NCBI GenBank assembly: GCA_009768925.2
Contig: VHIT02000017.1
Location: forward strand, 1-64,000
Source of the DNA: Cryptosporidium bovis
Lineage: Eukaryota > Apicomplexa > Conoidasida > Eucoccidiorida > Cryptosporidiidae
Length of the DNA stretch: 64,000 nucleotides
Direction of reading: 5' to 3'
The notes under the pieces are model-generated. The model was given only the letters and a program-made list of their open reading frames with translations. It ran no database searches and was not told the origin of the DNA. The first letter of the stretch is position 1, and each line of letters begins with the position of its first letter. A program made the translations under genes and the position numbers. Of this stretch, positions 48,833 to 62,400 are shown one piece after another.

Positions 48833-50005
48833 ATGGGTCAGTTTGAGACTCCGGGAAGGAAAAGAGACGAAAAAGTATTAATACAAAGTGAGGTTGAAAG
48901 CGTAAATTACAATGCTTCTAGCAAAAGGAGGGGCAAAAAAAGCAAAAAGGAGGCTAAAGTCGATACTTTTGACTCTCCAGTGTTTTCAGTAAGATATAAA
49001 GATCATTCCATTGAATTATCTGAGGATAGATTAGAAGCCGTTGGGAATAAGGGTTGGTCAACCGTATTAATTTCGCATGGAACCAACGAGGGATCTTGGT
49101 ATTTTGAGATAAAGATTTTGGAACCTATTGCAATAAATCATTTTTTTGGTTATTCTAAATATTTCAAATTAAATAAAAATCCGAATGTCAGGTAAGCTTG
49201 ATCAGAGAGATGTTTATTTAGTGCTGGTTTTACAATTAAAAAATAATTAATTCTAGAATTGGATGGAGTTGTAGATATAGTAGATATGACATTCCAGTTG
49301 GATCAACTACTCATAGTTATTCACTTTGTAAAAGGTCACTTTCTGTATTTAACAAAGGAATAAGGAATATGAGGATATCGTGTGGTGAGTCATGCAAAGA
49401 TCAAGAAATTTTTGATTCAAACAAGAATGAAGATGGTAAAGCCAAATTGGACGGAACAAAAGGCACAACAAATGCATGTTTAGGTGCGAAAGAAGGAAGT
49501 GGAAGCGGAGGAAATGGAATAGAAAATAAATCAAGTGGTGGGTGTGAGGTTAACACTAAGAAAATTATACCAGGGGATGTTTTGGGTTGTCTAATTAATC
49601 TGAGTGGAATGCCATACTCCTTAGATGATCCCAGAAACAGCCCTCAATTACATCCATATTTGGAACTAGGAATGCTTTGTGACCCAGATAAACCACCAAA
49701 GGAGATAATCGACCCAGGTAAGTTAGAAAATTACCGTTCAAACCCACGATATGTTCAGTTCTTATTAACTTTCACAACTTTTTTCCGTAATAAAAAATGA
49801 TTTAACATTAGAATCATATATAAAGTTTTATTTAAATGGGAAATGTCTAGGGTCATATAGAAGTTTGGCTGCTGGATTTTATCATCCCACAATTTCTTTG
49901 TATATGGGATCCAGGGTACTAATAAATATGGGACCAGATTTTTGGTACCCCATAGAGGAAAAACACAGAGCAGCGTTCTACCTAGAAAGGCCTGAAGTTA
50001 GGTGA
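48833..50005 (+). CDS. ASH2: ASH2-like SPRY-domain protein (histone H3K4 methyltransferase complex), three exons
   Basis: Exons 48833-49191, 49257-49717 and 49812-50005; introns of 65 and 94 bases with GTAAGC and GTAAGT donors; total 1014 bases, 337 residues, stop TGA. The SPRY domain is split by both introns. Family blocks are clear: VLISHGTNEGSWYFEIKI, then VRIGWSCRYSRYDIPVGS (family ARLGWS----L--PVGYD), THSYSLCKRS (family SYSWRS), PGDVLGCLINL (family GDVLGFYI-LP), YIKFYLNGKCLGSYRSL and AGFYHPTISLY (family I-FYKNGV-QG, EGVYFPAISLY), INMGPDFWYP (family INFGP-F-YP). ASH2 is a core subunit of COMPASS/MLL complexes that stimulates H3K4 methylation. No PHD/winged-helix part is present before the SPRY domain, only a basic tail. 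A Gly/Ser/Asn-rich insertion sits at about 160-215. Confidence 0.9.
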
Positions 50006-50434
50006 TTTTAATCACAGTATCTGCTGGAAATGAGCAACAAAACAAATACACAGAGATTAAAAACGAGAAACTGGCCTATTTCAAATTTATTATCAAATAT
50101 AAAAAAAAGACCCGCCTGGCCCTTGAGTGTAAGAGGGATTTTCTCTAAAATTGAGTTGAATTCCGCATGACCACAAAACAATAAAAAAAAAGGTTGTGGG
50201 GAGGCTTTGATTTGTATTTCTGCTAGGATATAAAAGAATAAAAAGAATAGATTTAAACAATCGTATCTTTTGGTGTTTCTTAGTTAATTAGGTACTTAAC
50301 AATTATAGTTAATGCGAAATAGGTGCACATTTCTTCTGGACACATTTTTATAAGGGTACAATATTTGACAATAAAATAGCTATAATAATAATATTAACTT
50401 GATATAAATTATTGTTATTATTATTATTAAAGCA
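50006..50434. other. intergenic, upstream of dynein heavy chain
   Basis: About 430 AT-rich bases. A run of A residues lies near 50100-50106, and a short TTA/TTAT repeat (50411-50429) lies directly before the dynein start codon, in the 5' leader. No gene visible. Confidence 0.5.
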
Positions 50435-53400
50435 ATGGCTCAACGTGCAAAAACTTCTCTTATAAATTATTTATTGGAGGTAGTCCCTCCTTCTTTAGAT
50501 TGCTCAAGACAAAAGTTAACCTTATTGTTGACTGGAAAAGGGGATGAGCAACTAAGAAAGTTTTTGAGAGAAACAGATATACATTGCTTGATAATAGGAA
50601 AAGAGAAAAATGACCCTGTAAGAGAAGAAAATGGTGTTAATGTTGAATCAGATGCTTCTGGTTTGCAACTAGATGATTCAATACAAGATGAAAAAGGAAA
50701 GAGATTTGAATATTCAGATAACTCACTTCAACACCAAGTATTTATAGAAACATTTATGACATCTAGGTGCTTAAGAGCATCTTTAATGGTGTTTGTAAAA
50801 AACCCTGGATTTCAAGTTTCCGAGGATGGAATAATAACAACAAGCGTAGATAGAGGTGAAGACAATACAGAAAATTCGGGTTCAGGAGTGTCATCTGGAA
50901 GTGGGACCGAGGATGTAGTAAAAGGTCAAACACAACATTCAAAGTCTTTAGGTAATTGCTTACAGTGCATAAGGCTTGGATTCGTTGGTTCTCAGCTTAC
51001 TCCATATGAAGTTATGAATCAGTATTTGCAATTTGCTTTTAATCCACTATTGGATGCATTAGGCAATTCGAGGGGGGTACAGAATGAAATAGGAGACAAA
51101 GAGGGAGGATTTGCAGGATCAGATGATGGAGTTGATAGTGGATTGAGTGATGGAATGGGAGGTGGGACTGGAGGGACACATCATGGTTTAGAGAACATTC
51201 AGAGAAAGGTAAATGAATTGTGTTTGGCATTACAACAAGGGCAAGACGATAGTATGATTCCGTTGGTAAAGCTGACACTGGATTCAAGGGTATATGAATA
51301 TGCGAAGGAGTACAAAAATTCTGGAAAGTTGATAGATTTGGAAGCATTGTCGGAAGATACTGGATTTCTTTCATCATTGCAATCATCGATTACACAGTGG
51401 ATAAGGGAGATACAATCGCTATCGAGATTTCAAAGAGAAATAGGATTAAGTGTAACTTCAGAAGTTAAGTTTTGGTCATCTTACGAAAGAAGTTTGCAAC
51501 AAATATTAAAACAAGTACAAAGTTCTGAAGTTGAATGGTCTTTGACGGTACTAAGACAATCTAAACGATTTTTAGCAGCTATTTCTCTGGAAGTAGATAC
51601 TGGTTTAAAACAGTCATTGGAAAGAGTACAAAATATAAATAGTTTGATACATGACATTCCAATAAATGATTTGTTGGTAGCTAATTCAATAGATGAGGTA
51701 ACTTCAGCAGTAGGAGCTTTTTTTCAACAGTTGAGAAAGATAAAAAGCGCTGTATCGTATCCGATTTCAAGAGTTTTTCAATTGGTTGAGGTTTATTCAG
51801 CAGATATGACCAAACAACTAAACAAAGTATTGCAGGGAGGACAAGGTGGTGGCAACTCTTTGATGACACTGGAATTTCCAGTTTTTGAGCATTTAGTTAA
51901 TGGTTGTAACGAACTGGGACAAATATGGGAGGATGAGTGGAGGGAATTGAAGGATATAATTAGAGATTTAATTAAAAAAAGGGGACTTTCGGAGAGAGCT
52001 CATCCGAAGATGGACTTTGCACATGTTCCACTATTACAGCGTTTGAACGATATTGTAGTGTTTAGAAAACAACATCAAAAACTAAAAGAGACATTACTTG
52101 AATTACTATCGTTGCAAAGTAAAACTGAATCTGGGGATACAGCAGATGATGGCAGCAAGTCAGCATTATCTAATTTGGGATTGGAAAGAAATAATGGTTT
52201 AGATGCTCTTCAATCTTTAGCAAAAAAGGATTTGCAACAGGCTTACTTTTGTGTTTCAAATATTAATATATTAGATTTATCGGAATTGGGCTTAGAAACA
52301 TGGGAGGCTGCAAAACAGGCATACAATAACAAGGTAGATGCATCTGAAACTTTATTGATAAAACAATTAAGAGAACAATTGAGTGGCTGCAAAAATACAT
52401 TGGAAATGTTTAGGATTCTTGGTAGATACAATCCATTATTTTTCCGTTCTAGAATAAGAAGTGCAGTTGAGGAATATCAAAGTATATTACTGGAAAAGGT
52501 ACAAACTGATTTTAAATTATTGCAACAAAGATATCAGGATCCGTATCAAAAAAGTGCAGCTTCCCAGTTCTCGAGTCTTCGTGATATTCCAAATATAGGT
52601 GGTATGCTAATCTGGTCTCATCTATTACAAGGGAGAATTCAAAGTATATATCAAAAGTTGGAAGACATATTCGGGCCAAATTGGGAATTCGAGAGTCAAG
52701 GCCATAGAGTTAAGACGGACGGCGATCATATTACCTCGAAGATACATCCAAGTCAAATAGTGGACTATTGGTTACAACAAAGAAAAGATGATAGATCTAC
52801 ATATGACTTAAATAGACCAATATTCGGGCTTTGTAAGAGTGGGAGGACAATATCTGAATTTGTTTTAGTCTCCACTATAGATTCTGGGATATTATCGTTA
52901 TTTAAAGACTTGAGAATAATACAATCTTATTCATATAGAGTGCCTTATAGCGTCAAGGTATTGGCAGACGAACTTAAACTTTTGTATCCGTACATTTCTC
53001 ACTTAAATACTCTTTGTTCAAATTGGATGAGATTGTCAACTTTGATGGAAGTAGAACCTGGAAAAAGAGTATCTCCTTTGTTAGCACCTTATCGTCAAGA
53101 AGTTTATGATGCAATTAAAGAGGGAGTTTCGTTAACATGGTCTTCTGACAGATTAGAGGGCTTTATAAAAAGACTATACGAATCGGTTGATACATTGGAG
53201 CGTAAATTTGAAGCAGTATCTTCGGTGGACGAACAACTTTCAATTTTAGTATCACAAATAAGAAGTGTTTCGGTAGACAAAGGTTTATCAGATTTGGTTT
53301 CGCATTTAGAGAAGATAAATTTAAAATGCAATGAATTTTTGTCTTTGTTATTGGCTTACAGAACTGATTATTTATATTATTGGGACCAAGTTATACAAGT

Positions 53401-56400
53401 TTTTTTGTTGCCAAAATTGAAGGAATTTGTCGAGTTATGGATTCAAAAGTTTGTTTCTTCTCCGAATAATGCTGGGGATCAGGAGGAAGGAATACTGTCT
53501 TCTGTCCCATCTTCTGTTTTGAGTTTGCAACTTAAAGATCAGAGAATAGTTTTAAGTCCTTCTCTGTCTGAAATTAAGTCTCTTTGGCTACGTCAATTTC
53601 ATTTAGAAATAGCAAAGTTAACAAGCGTATCTAGAATTATAAACGTATCTTGTATTTCAGAAGCTTCTCCTTTTTACGAGGACACTAAATCTGCTTCTGA
53701 GGAGCTTAAAAATATTACTCAAAAAGAAGGTATTGCTTCGTATATTTGTTCTGTGGATAGCGATGATGTTGGATCAGTTAGACATCTTCCACTGGATAAT
53801 ACATATAATCATCTGTTTTTGTTATTGCCTAAGGGTGTATTGGACTCGAGCTATAAAAGCATAGAGGGTATCTTTAATTCAGTTAAGAACTCTGTTGATC
53901 ATTGGAGAAGATTTGAGGCTCTTTGGCATATTGATTTGGCAGGAGTTACTGGGAAGTTGAACAATCTTACTCAGTGGCAGCAACTTGTGAGGGAAATGAG
54001 AAGTTTAAGAAGTTCCTTTGGGTCAAGTGAGGATTTAAGGTGGTTTGGAAGCAAAATAGCCTTGGATACTTCCGCTGTGCAAGCAAAAGTAACTAATAAA
54101 TATGATGGGTTGGCGAGAGAGGTTTTAAGTTTGTATGCATCAAAGTTGGGAGAACAGTTGACATCATATTGGTCCTCCTTAGGAAGCATTGGTTCAACAT
54201 TGGATAAATTGGAACCTTTCCTTGCTCAGTGGTTAGTTTGGATAGACAGAAACATTTCAAATATATCCAGTTTAGAATTAAAGATAGATTGTGTTCCTAC
54301 AAAAGGATCTGTTACTTGCAATTTACCTCCTGGTGGAGAGGCTCTTCATTCAACACTTGTTGAATTGGCAGGAAAATTGGTTTCTGCAAAGGAGTTAGAT
54401 AAAAGAATAGAAAATGATTTAGGACTATTGTTGGATGGACAAAGATTTCTTGAGTTGCAACGCTTCTCTTTCTCAAGCGATTGGATTTGGACTGAGCAAT
54501 TTGAGGGTGAGTATGAAAAGTCTCACCAAAGATTACAACACTGTTTGAACAGTGTTGTGGTGCCAAATAAAAGAAAAATAGAAAGCTATTTAAGAACTAC
54601 ATTAGAACTTGCATTTTCAGCATTGAAGGAACTTGTTGGAGAGTGGGGGAGGCTTAGAGGCGTTACATTTGTAAAAAATCCACTTTTAATGTTAGACCAA
54701 ATAGGTGTATTGGAAAATAGACTTGGTGTATTGAGAACAGATATTTCTTTGTTTGGATTAGTATTTAAAGCACTTGGATTAGATTCAACATGGGTTGATT
54801 TGGAGACTAAAAAGGCACTTTCAGAGTCATTTGACACAATATTTAAGGATATATCGGACTTTAGAGAGGTTTGGAACCAATTAAATACCTTCTTTACGAC
54901 TCTAGATGAATATAGATCTACTCTTTGGATAGAGGTTAATCCAAAAACTTTAAAAAGCAATTTAGAGAGTCTGTCAACGGGATTAAAGGCAATACCTGTT
55001 AAGTTTAGACAATATGATGCTTTTGAACAGTTACAACGAAGTGTAGAGGGATATTTGGGTAGTGTTGGGTTTATAACAAGACTCAAATCAGAGTTTGTTA
55101 AGGATAGACATTGGAAACAGATATTAACAAAGGCGATAAGAGTTACGAAAGAAACAAAGGATTCCTCTATTCCAATTTCTGTTCAAGGTTCTGGAACGGA
55201 ACGTCTACCTTCATTAGGTAGTTCGAACAAAGCATCTTTTGTACAGGGAATCTCTACTTTAACTCTTGGAGATGTTTGGCAACTTGACTTGGAGGAGTGT
55301 GGACAGGCAATAGAAGAGATACTAGTGGCTGCACAGGGTGAACATGGACTTGAGTCTTATTTACAAAGCCTGAGGGAACAGTGGAGTGTGCTTGAGTTGG
55401 AGTTCACACCATTACCCAATAATAGTTCAATTAAAGTTGTTAGAAATTGGGAAGTAATATTGACTGTAACGGATGATGGTTTGAGCGGACTACAAAATAT
55501 GTCATTGTCGCCATTTTATGAAGTATTTAGAGAAGAAAGTCAGGTTTGGACTGAGAGACTAACAAAATTGCGATCTATATTGGATTTGTGGATGGAAACA
55601 CAAAGAAGATGGATTTATTTGCAGGGAATATTCTTGGCGAGTGCTGACATTGCTAGCTTGCTACCACAGGAATTTAAAAGATTTCAAACAGTGGATAGCG
55701 AGGTTCAAGGGTTGTTAAGAAGGTCAATAACAAGACCAAAAGCTTTAGATTTACTAGGATTTGATGGTCTAAACAAGTCTTTGGAAAGAGTGAGTGAGTA
55801 CTTGGGGAAAATACAAAAAGCTTTAGGAGAATATTTGGAGAAACAAAGGAGCGTGTTCCCTAGATTTTACTTTATTGGGGATGAGGATTTATTGGAAATG
55901 ATTGGAAATGGAAAGGATGTGGCTGTTGCTCAGAGACATTTCGGCAAGATATTTGCAGGAATTTCTTATCTTAAATTTGAGAGCAAAATAAATGATAGTG
56001 AGAATATTTCTTCCAATAAAAAATCTACGGTAAATAAAGAACAGGAAAAAGAAGATATCGAGTCTATAATAACAGGAATGGGTTCTAGAGAGGGAGAACT
56101 TATTATGTTTGACAATCCCATTAAAATAAGCTCATCTACTTCTCTAGTTGAGTGGTTAGGAGGTGTTGTGAATGCAATGCATTCAACACTTAATTCTCTT
56201 ATAAAAAATGGATTGGAAGACATAGTTAGGGAGTTCGGATCCCCCAGTAAGTTCGATTCATCTGAAAATGGTGCAGAAATAGAAGAATCACTGGTAAAAA
56301 TACTAAATGAGTATCCAACTCAGGTTTTATTGGTATGTTGGATGGCTTGGTGGACAAAGATGACTGAAGAAGCATTAGTTGGTGGGGCTGGAGGTGTACC

Positions 56401-59400
56401 AAAACTCCAGGAGTTTGTGCAGAATTTGCTTACTAAGTTGAGTGACATTGTTTCTTCCCTCGGAGAGGAAAGAGGAGGTCCAGAAAGACTTAAATACAAT
56501 CAACTAATAGTTGAATTTGTACACCAAAGAGACGCTTTGTCGTATCTTGCATCAGAGGGGGTAGATTCCCCAAGTAGTTTCCACTGGCTACAGTTTTTAA
56601 GGGTTTATTGGGAGTCAAGTAAAGGGTTAACGGTTAACGGTACGGAAGGTGATAACAAAATTGGTAAGAACAAACAAGTATTTGATAATGATTTAGTATT
56701 AAGAGCAGCAAATGCCAGTTTTATATACGGATATGAGTATCTGGGAATACCTGAAAGACTGGTTCAAACACCTTTGACTGATAGAACTTACTTGACATTA
56801 ACTCAAGCATTAGAAATGCGTTTGGGGGGGAATCCATTTGGACCAGCAGGAACGGGTAAAACTGAGACGGTAAAAGCTCTTGGTCACCAATTAGGAAGAT
56901 TCGTATTGGTGTTTAACTGCGATGAGCAATTCGATTTTACTGCAATGGGTAGAATATTTGTTGGACTTTGCCAGGTAGGTGCCTGGGGATGTTTTGATGA
57001 GTTCAATAGACTTCAAGCAAGAATATTGTCTGCGGTGTCTGAACAAATATTGGGAATACAAACTGCGCTGTTAAAGCAAACAGGGAGTGTTGAATTGTTG
57101 GGAAGAAATATTCCCATGAGTCCCGATGTTGGTATTTTTGTTACTATGAATCCGGGATACGCAGGGAGATCCGAATTACCGGACAATCTTAAGCATTTAC
57201 TTAGGGAAATTGCAATGGTAGTTCCTGATAAACAAAGAATAGCCGAAGTTACTTTATTTGCACAGGGATTCCACTTTGGTGAGGAGATATCAAGACAAAT
57301 TGTTACTTTGTTTGAATTATGTTTATCCCAAATGTCTTCACAACCACACTATGATTTTGGTCTTAGATCTATGAAATCGGTTCTTAGATCCGCAGGTAAA
57401 CTTAGAAAGGCTGCTTCTTTGGAAAGTGAAAAAGTAACAAGTTCTGACAAAGAATCTTCATTGAGAATATTGGAACAGAAAATGATAATTCGTTCCATAT
57501 CCTCCACATTACTCCCGAAGTTAGTAGCAGAAGACGTGCCATTATTAAATTCATTGTTCAAAGGTGTATTTCCGGATGTTCCTACATCAAAAGTAGGAGA
57601 GTCTTTGTTGGAGGAGCAAATAAAGTCATTATGTAAGAAGAAATCCCTAGAAGCATCTTCAAATTGGGTATCAAAAGCTATTCAATTAAACGAAATACAA
57701 AAATTAAATCATGGTATTATGCTTGTTGGTACGACAGGTACAGGTAAAACATGTATTAGAAATGTATTATTGGAAGCATCAGATATAGTTGAAGGTACTA
57801 AAACCCATACTTATGTAATAGACCCAAAAACAATTGACAAAGAGAGTCTATTTGGTAGACTTAATCCCGTTACACTTGAATGGACAGACGGTGTTTTCAC
57901 TGCTATATTAAGGAGAATAATTGGCTCTTTTGAAAACACAACAGTAGTTAACTCCAATTCAAATACAGGCAATTCGTCTTCAGTTAATACATCTGCAGTA
58001 GATGGAGTAGAAACATCAGGGAATAAGAATGTTGGAGGAAAAAGACATTGGATAGTATTTGATGGCGATGTGGATCCAGAATGGGCAGAGAATTTGAATT
58101 CTGTATTGGATGATAACAAATTACTAACACTGCCAAATGGAGAGAGACTGGAGTTGCCTGATTCTGTGAGAATAGTGTTTGAGGTACATTCATTGGCCAC
58201 AGCGACACTTGCAACTGTGTCTAGATGTGGAATGGTTTGGTTCAATGATGATTTAATTACAGATGATATGTACTTTTCCTATTATTTAAAAAACAAGATA
58301 CTTTTGGGAAGATGCATATCTGGAGAGGACACAGCTTCTGGGATAATAAACAATACAGATGTGGTTGAAAGAGAGGCAGGAATTAGAAGCAAAGCGAACT
58401 CTCTTTGGCTTTCATTATTACTCAAAGATTCATTTGGGTCTAAATGCGTGACTAGTGCCTCCAAATATATACATTCAATGACATTTACCAGAATAAGAGT
58501 AGTAGAGGCGATGTTCTCACTTCTTGATAGTTGCTTTGAAAACTTGCTGACCTTAGATTCAAATTCAAGTGGTAATTCTGTTGATGGTTCTTCTGGAACA
58601 AATATTAATGTTCCCGACAAGTACTTAAATAATTGGCTGGTATGGTCAGTTATTTGGGGTTTCTCTTCGAGCATGGGACTTTCTGAACGCGAAAAATTCG
58701 CAACTGAGGTCTTAAAAATGGTTGATTTCACAGATTTTCCAGAGAGATTATTGGCCTCTTCTAATGACCCAGAAAACTCCAGAAATTTAACACTTTTGGA
58801 TTATAAAGTATCATTTCCAACTGGAGAATGGAGATTATGGGAAGAGGAATGTGGTAACGACATAAAAGACTTACAACTTTCGAAAGTATTGGATTCAAAT
58901 GTTGTAATAGAGACGGTTGATACACTTAGACATTTTCAAGTACTTCATGGTTGGCTTGAAGGAAAGTTACCAGCAATACTATGTGGGCCTCCAGGAAGTG
59001 GCAAAACAATGACTTTAAGTTCAGTACTTAGAGGAATGCCAAATGTTGATATCGTATCTTTAAATTTTTCATCAGCAACTACTCCTGAGATACTTTTAAA
59101 AACGCTTGAACACTACTGTGAATTTGTTAAGGGTCCTAGAGGTTGGGTCTGCAGACCAACATCTCCAGGAAAGCGTTTAGTAGTGTTTTGTGATGAATGT
59201 AATTTACCAGAACCGGATGCATACGGAACTCAGAGAGTAATAATGTTTATTCGTCAACTTGTTGAAGCTCGTGGCTTTTGGAGAAAGGATGAGGGATCTG
59301 CGAGCAATTCATTGTGGAACTTTGTTAATCTAGAGAGAGTACAGTTCATTGGAGCCTGCAATCCCCCAACAGACGCAGGGCGTCATCCTCTGTCTGACAG

Positions 59401-62400
59401 ATTTCTCAGGCATTCACCCATACTATTTGTTGACTTCCCAGGAAGAAGTTCTTTGGAAAGAATATATTCTGTGTTTAATAGAGCAATATTGAATCCGTTT
59501 TTGTCTTTATCTAAATATGCGGATTCATTAACTAGAATGATGGTTGATATATACGATGCTTCTGCTAAAACGCTTACTGTTGATTTACAACCACATTACA
59601 TTTATTCTCCAAGAGAGTTAACTAGATGGAAGATAGCAATGTACTCGGGATTGCATCGCAGGAATGGGAAAGATTCTACGAACGACGGTAATAACAATCA
59701 CGTAAATGGACTCGGTGGTACTGGGTATGGTATTGGTAGGATTGATGTAATTGATGGATCTGAGAGCGAAAAAGAACCAAGTTTGAGAGATCTAGTTAGA
59801 TTGGCATTGTATGAGGGAGAGAGGATATTCCAAGATAGGCTTGTAGAAAAAGGTGAGAAGGAGTGGTCGCAAGATATGATGATGGAAACTGCAAAAAGAC
59901 ACTTTTCTGAGCTGAATATAGAAACAGATCTTAGAAGGCCATTGTTATTTACCAGTATAGTAACTTCAGTGTGTCAGGAAATACCGAGATCAGTTGTTCG
60001 TGAATTTTTAGAGTCACGTTTAAGCACATACTATGAAGAACAGGGGTGTGGGAGATTCGTATTTTTTGATGAGTTTTTAGATAATGTGAATAGAGTGGAC
60101 AGAGTTTTAAGACAACCATTTGGCCATTTACTCCTTATAGGACCTCCTGGATGTGGGAAAACGCTTCTGGCTGAACTCGTTTCTTGGTTAAATGGTCTAA
60201 GTGTATTTTCTATCAAACCAGGAAGAAAGTACGATATATTCGCTTTTGAGGCTGATTTGAGGGCTGTTATGAAAAGAGCTGCTATAAAGGGAGAGAAACT
60301 TACATTTATTTTTGAAGAGTCTCATGCTCTCGGGCCTGCATTTATTGAGAGAATGAATGCATTGTTGGCATCTGGTGAAGTTCCTGGACTTTTCGAGGGA
60401 GATGAGTATAATCAACTTTTAAGTGAATGCAGAACTGCCTTTAGTGGATCTTCCGTCTCTATGTCGGATGATAACAACGATCTCTTTTCCAGATTCACAC
60501 GCCTTGTACAGGAGAATCTTCACATTGTATTTACATTAAATCCGGCGAATCCGAATTTCAAAGAGACTCAATCTTTGTCCCCGGCATTATTTAATCGTTG
60601 TGTTGTTAATTGGATGGGAGATTTTACCGAGGAGGCGTTGGGACAGATTGCAAGATCGGTTCTTGGATTGGGGGATATACGCGAGAATGGTGGTGATTGT
60701 GCTAATAATTTAAATGCGATAAACATTGGTATAAAGGCTGGAGTTGGAGTGGGTTCTGGAGTTGAAGGAGCGGACAGTATTGAAGGCAAGAAGGCTCATG
60801 TAGAAGGTAATCACGGGAGTATCGGATCTAGAAATATTCATGAAGAGTTAATTGAAAGAATACCAACAAACTGCATCCCTTCAGTAGAGAATCATGAAGA
60901 AAGAATAACTCTTACTATAGATTGTGTGATAGAATTGTTTCATACGACCAACAATGTTGGAAGGGAAGCTGGAGGGGGTGGCGAGGGAGTGGAAGCATTC
61001 AAAAAGACTCCAAGGGACTTCTTTGATTTTCTTAAGCACATTACGAGGATATACACAGAAAAGAGTATTTGTTTGCTAGAACAGCAACAACACTTGTCAT
61101 CTGGGTTGGAAACGCTAAGAAGCACAGAAGTTCAAGTAGCTACGCTTCAACAAGAGTTAGAGGAAAAGGAGAAGGTATTGATAGCCAAAAATGTTGAGGC
61201 TGAACAGAAAATGCAATTAATGATAAAAGAACAGGGAGAGGCAGAAGAGAAAAAGAAAACAACAGAGAAATTGGCAAAATCACTTGACGAACAACAAAAG
61301 GTTATAGCAGAACGTTCTGAGGAGGTAGAAATACAACTTAAGGACGTAGAGCCAATACTCCGTGAGGCAGAGAACGCAGTATCTAACATTCCAAAAAAGA
61401 ACCTAGATGAATTAAGGTCAATGGCAAATCCTCCAGGTTTGGTTAAAAAGACTATAGATGCAGTAGCTATTCTATTAACTAACAATTCATCTAAGCCTCA
61501 AGCTTGGGAGGAAAGCAGAAAGCTTCTTAAAAGCACTGATTTTATCACGAAGGTGCTAAATTTTGATTCAAGTACGATAACTTCCAAAACAATGCAAAGG
61601 TTACAGAAAGAATATCTTGAGTCTCCGGAATGGGACACCGAAAAAATAAATAGAGCAAGTCATGCAGCAGGACCACTATCCTCATGGGTATCTAGTATAC
61701 TGCAATATTCGATTATAAGCGAGAAGGTACAACCACTAAAGAGTGAAATAAGTCAATTGGAAAAATCCAAATTGGAAAATGAGAAGGGTTTAGAGGCGGC
61801 TCAGAAACTTGGGTTGGAGTTACAGGAAAGGATAGATGTGTACAAAAAAGAGTATGCAGAACTCATTTCACAAGTTCAACTTATAAAGAGAGAAAAGGAT
61901 CTGGTTACAAACAAAGTTGATAGAAGCATAAGACTTTTAAAGAATCTTGGTTCTGAACAGGAAAGATGGAAAGTCGCAAAAGAAGGATTTAGTACAGAAA
62001 TATCAAATATATTAGGCGATTGTCTTGTTTCTGCTGCATTTGTCTGTTTTGCAGGTGGTCTTGATCAGATACAAAGAAACAAATTGATGGGACTTTGGAA
62101 TAATATACTTGATAAATACCAACTTTCGCATTCTGATGCATCTACATTTAAGATTGTTGACTATCTTTCAAAACCAAGTGAGAGACTTATGTGGCAGAGT
62201 CTTGGACTCCCAAATGATGATCTTAGTGTTGAGAATGCAATTATCATTAAACGACATATCAGATATCCTTTAATAATAGATCCTTCAGGTCACGCTACCT
62301 CTTTTCTTTTAGAGCTTGGTAGGCATCCTTCTCAAGTCGGAAAATCAGGTGGCATTGGTGGGAGTGGGACAAAAACAGGAACATCAAATAAAGGAAGTAC

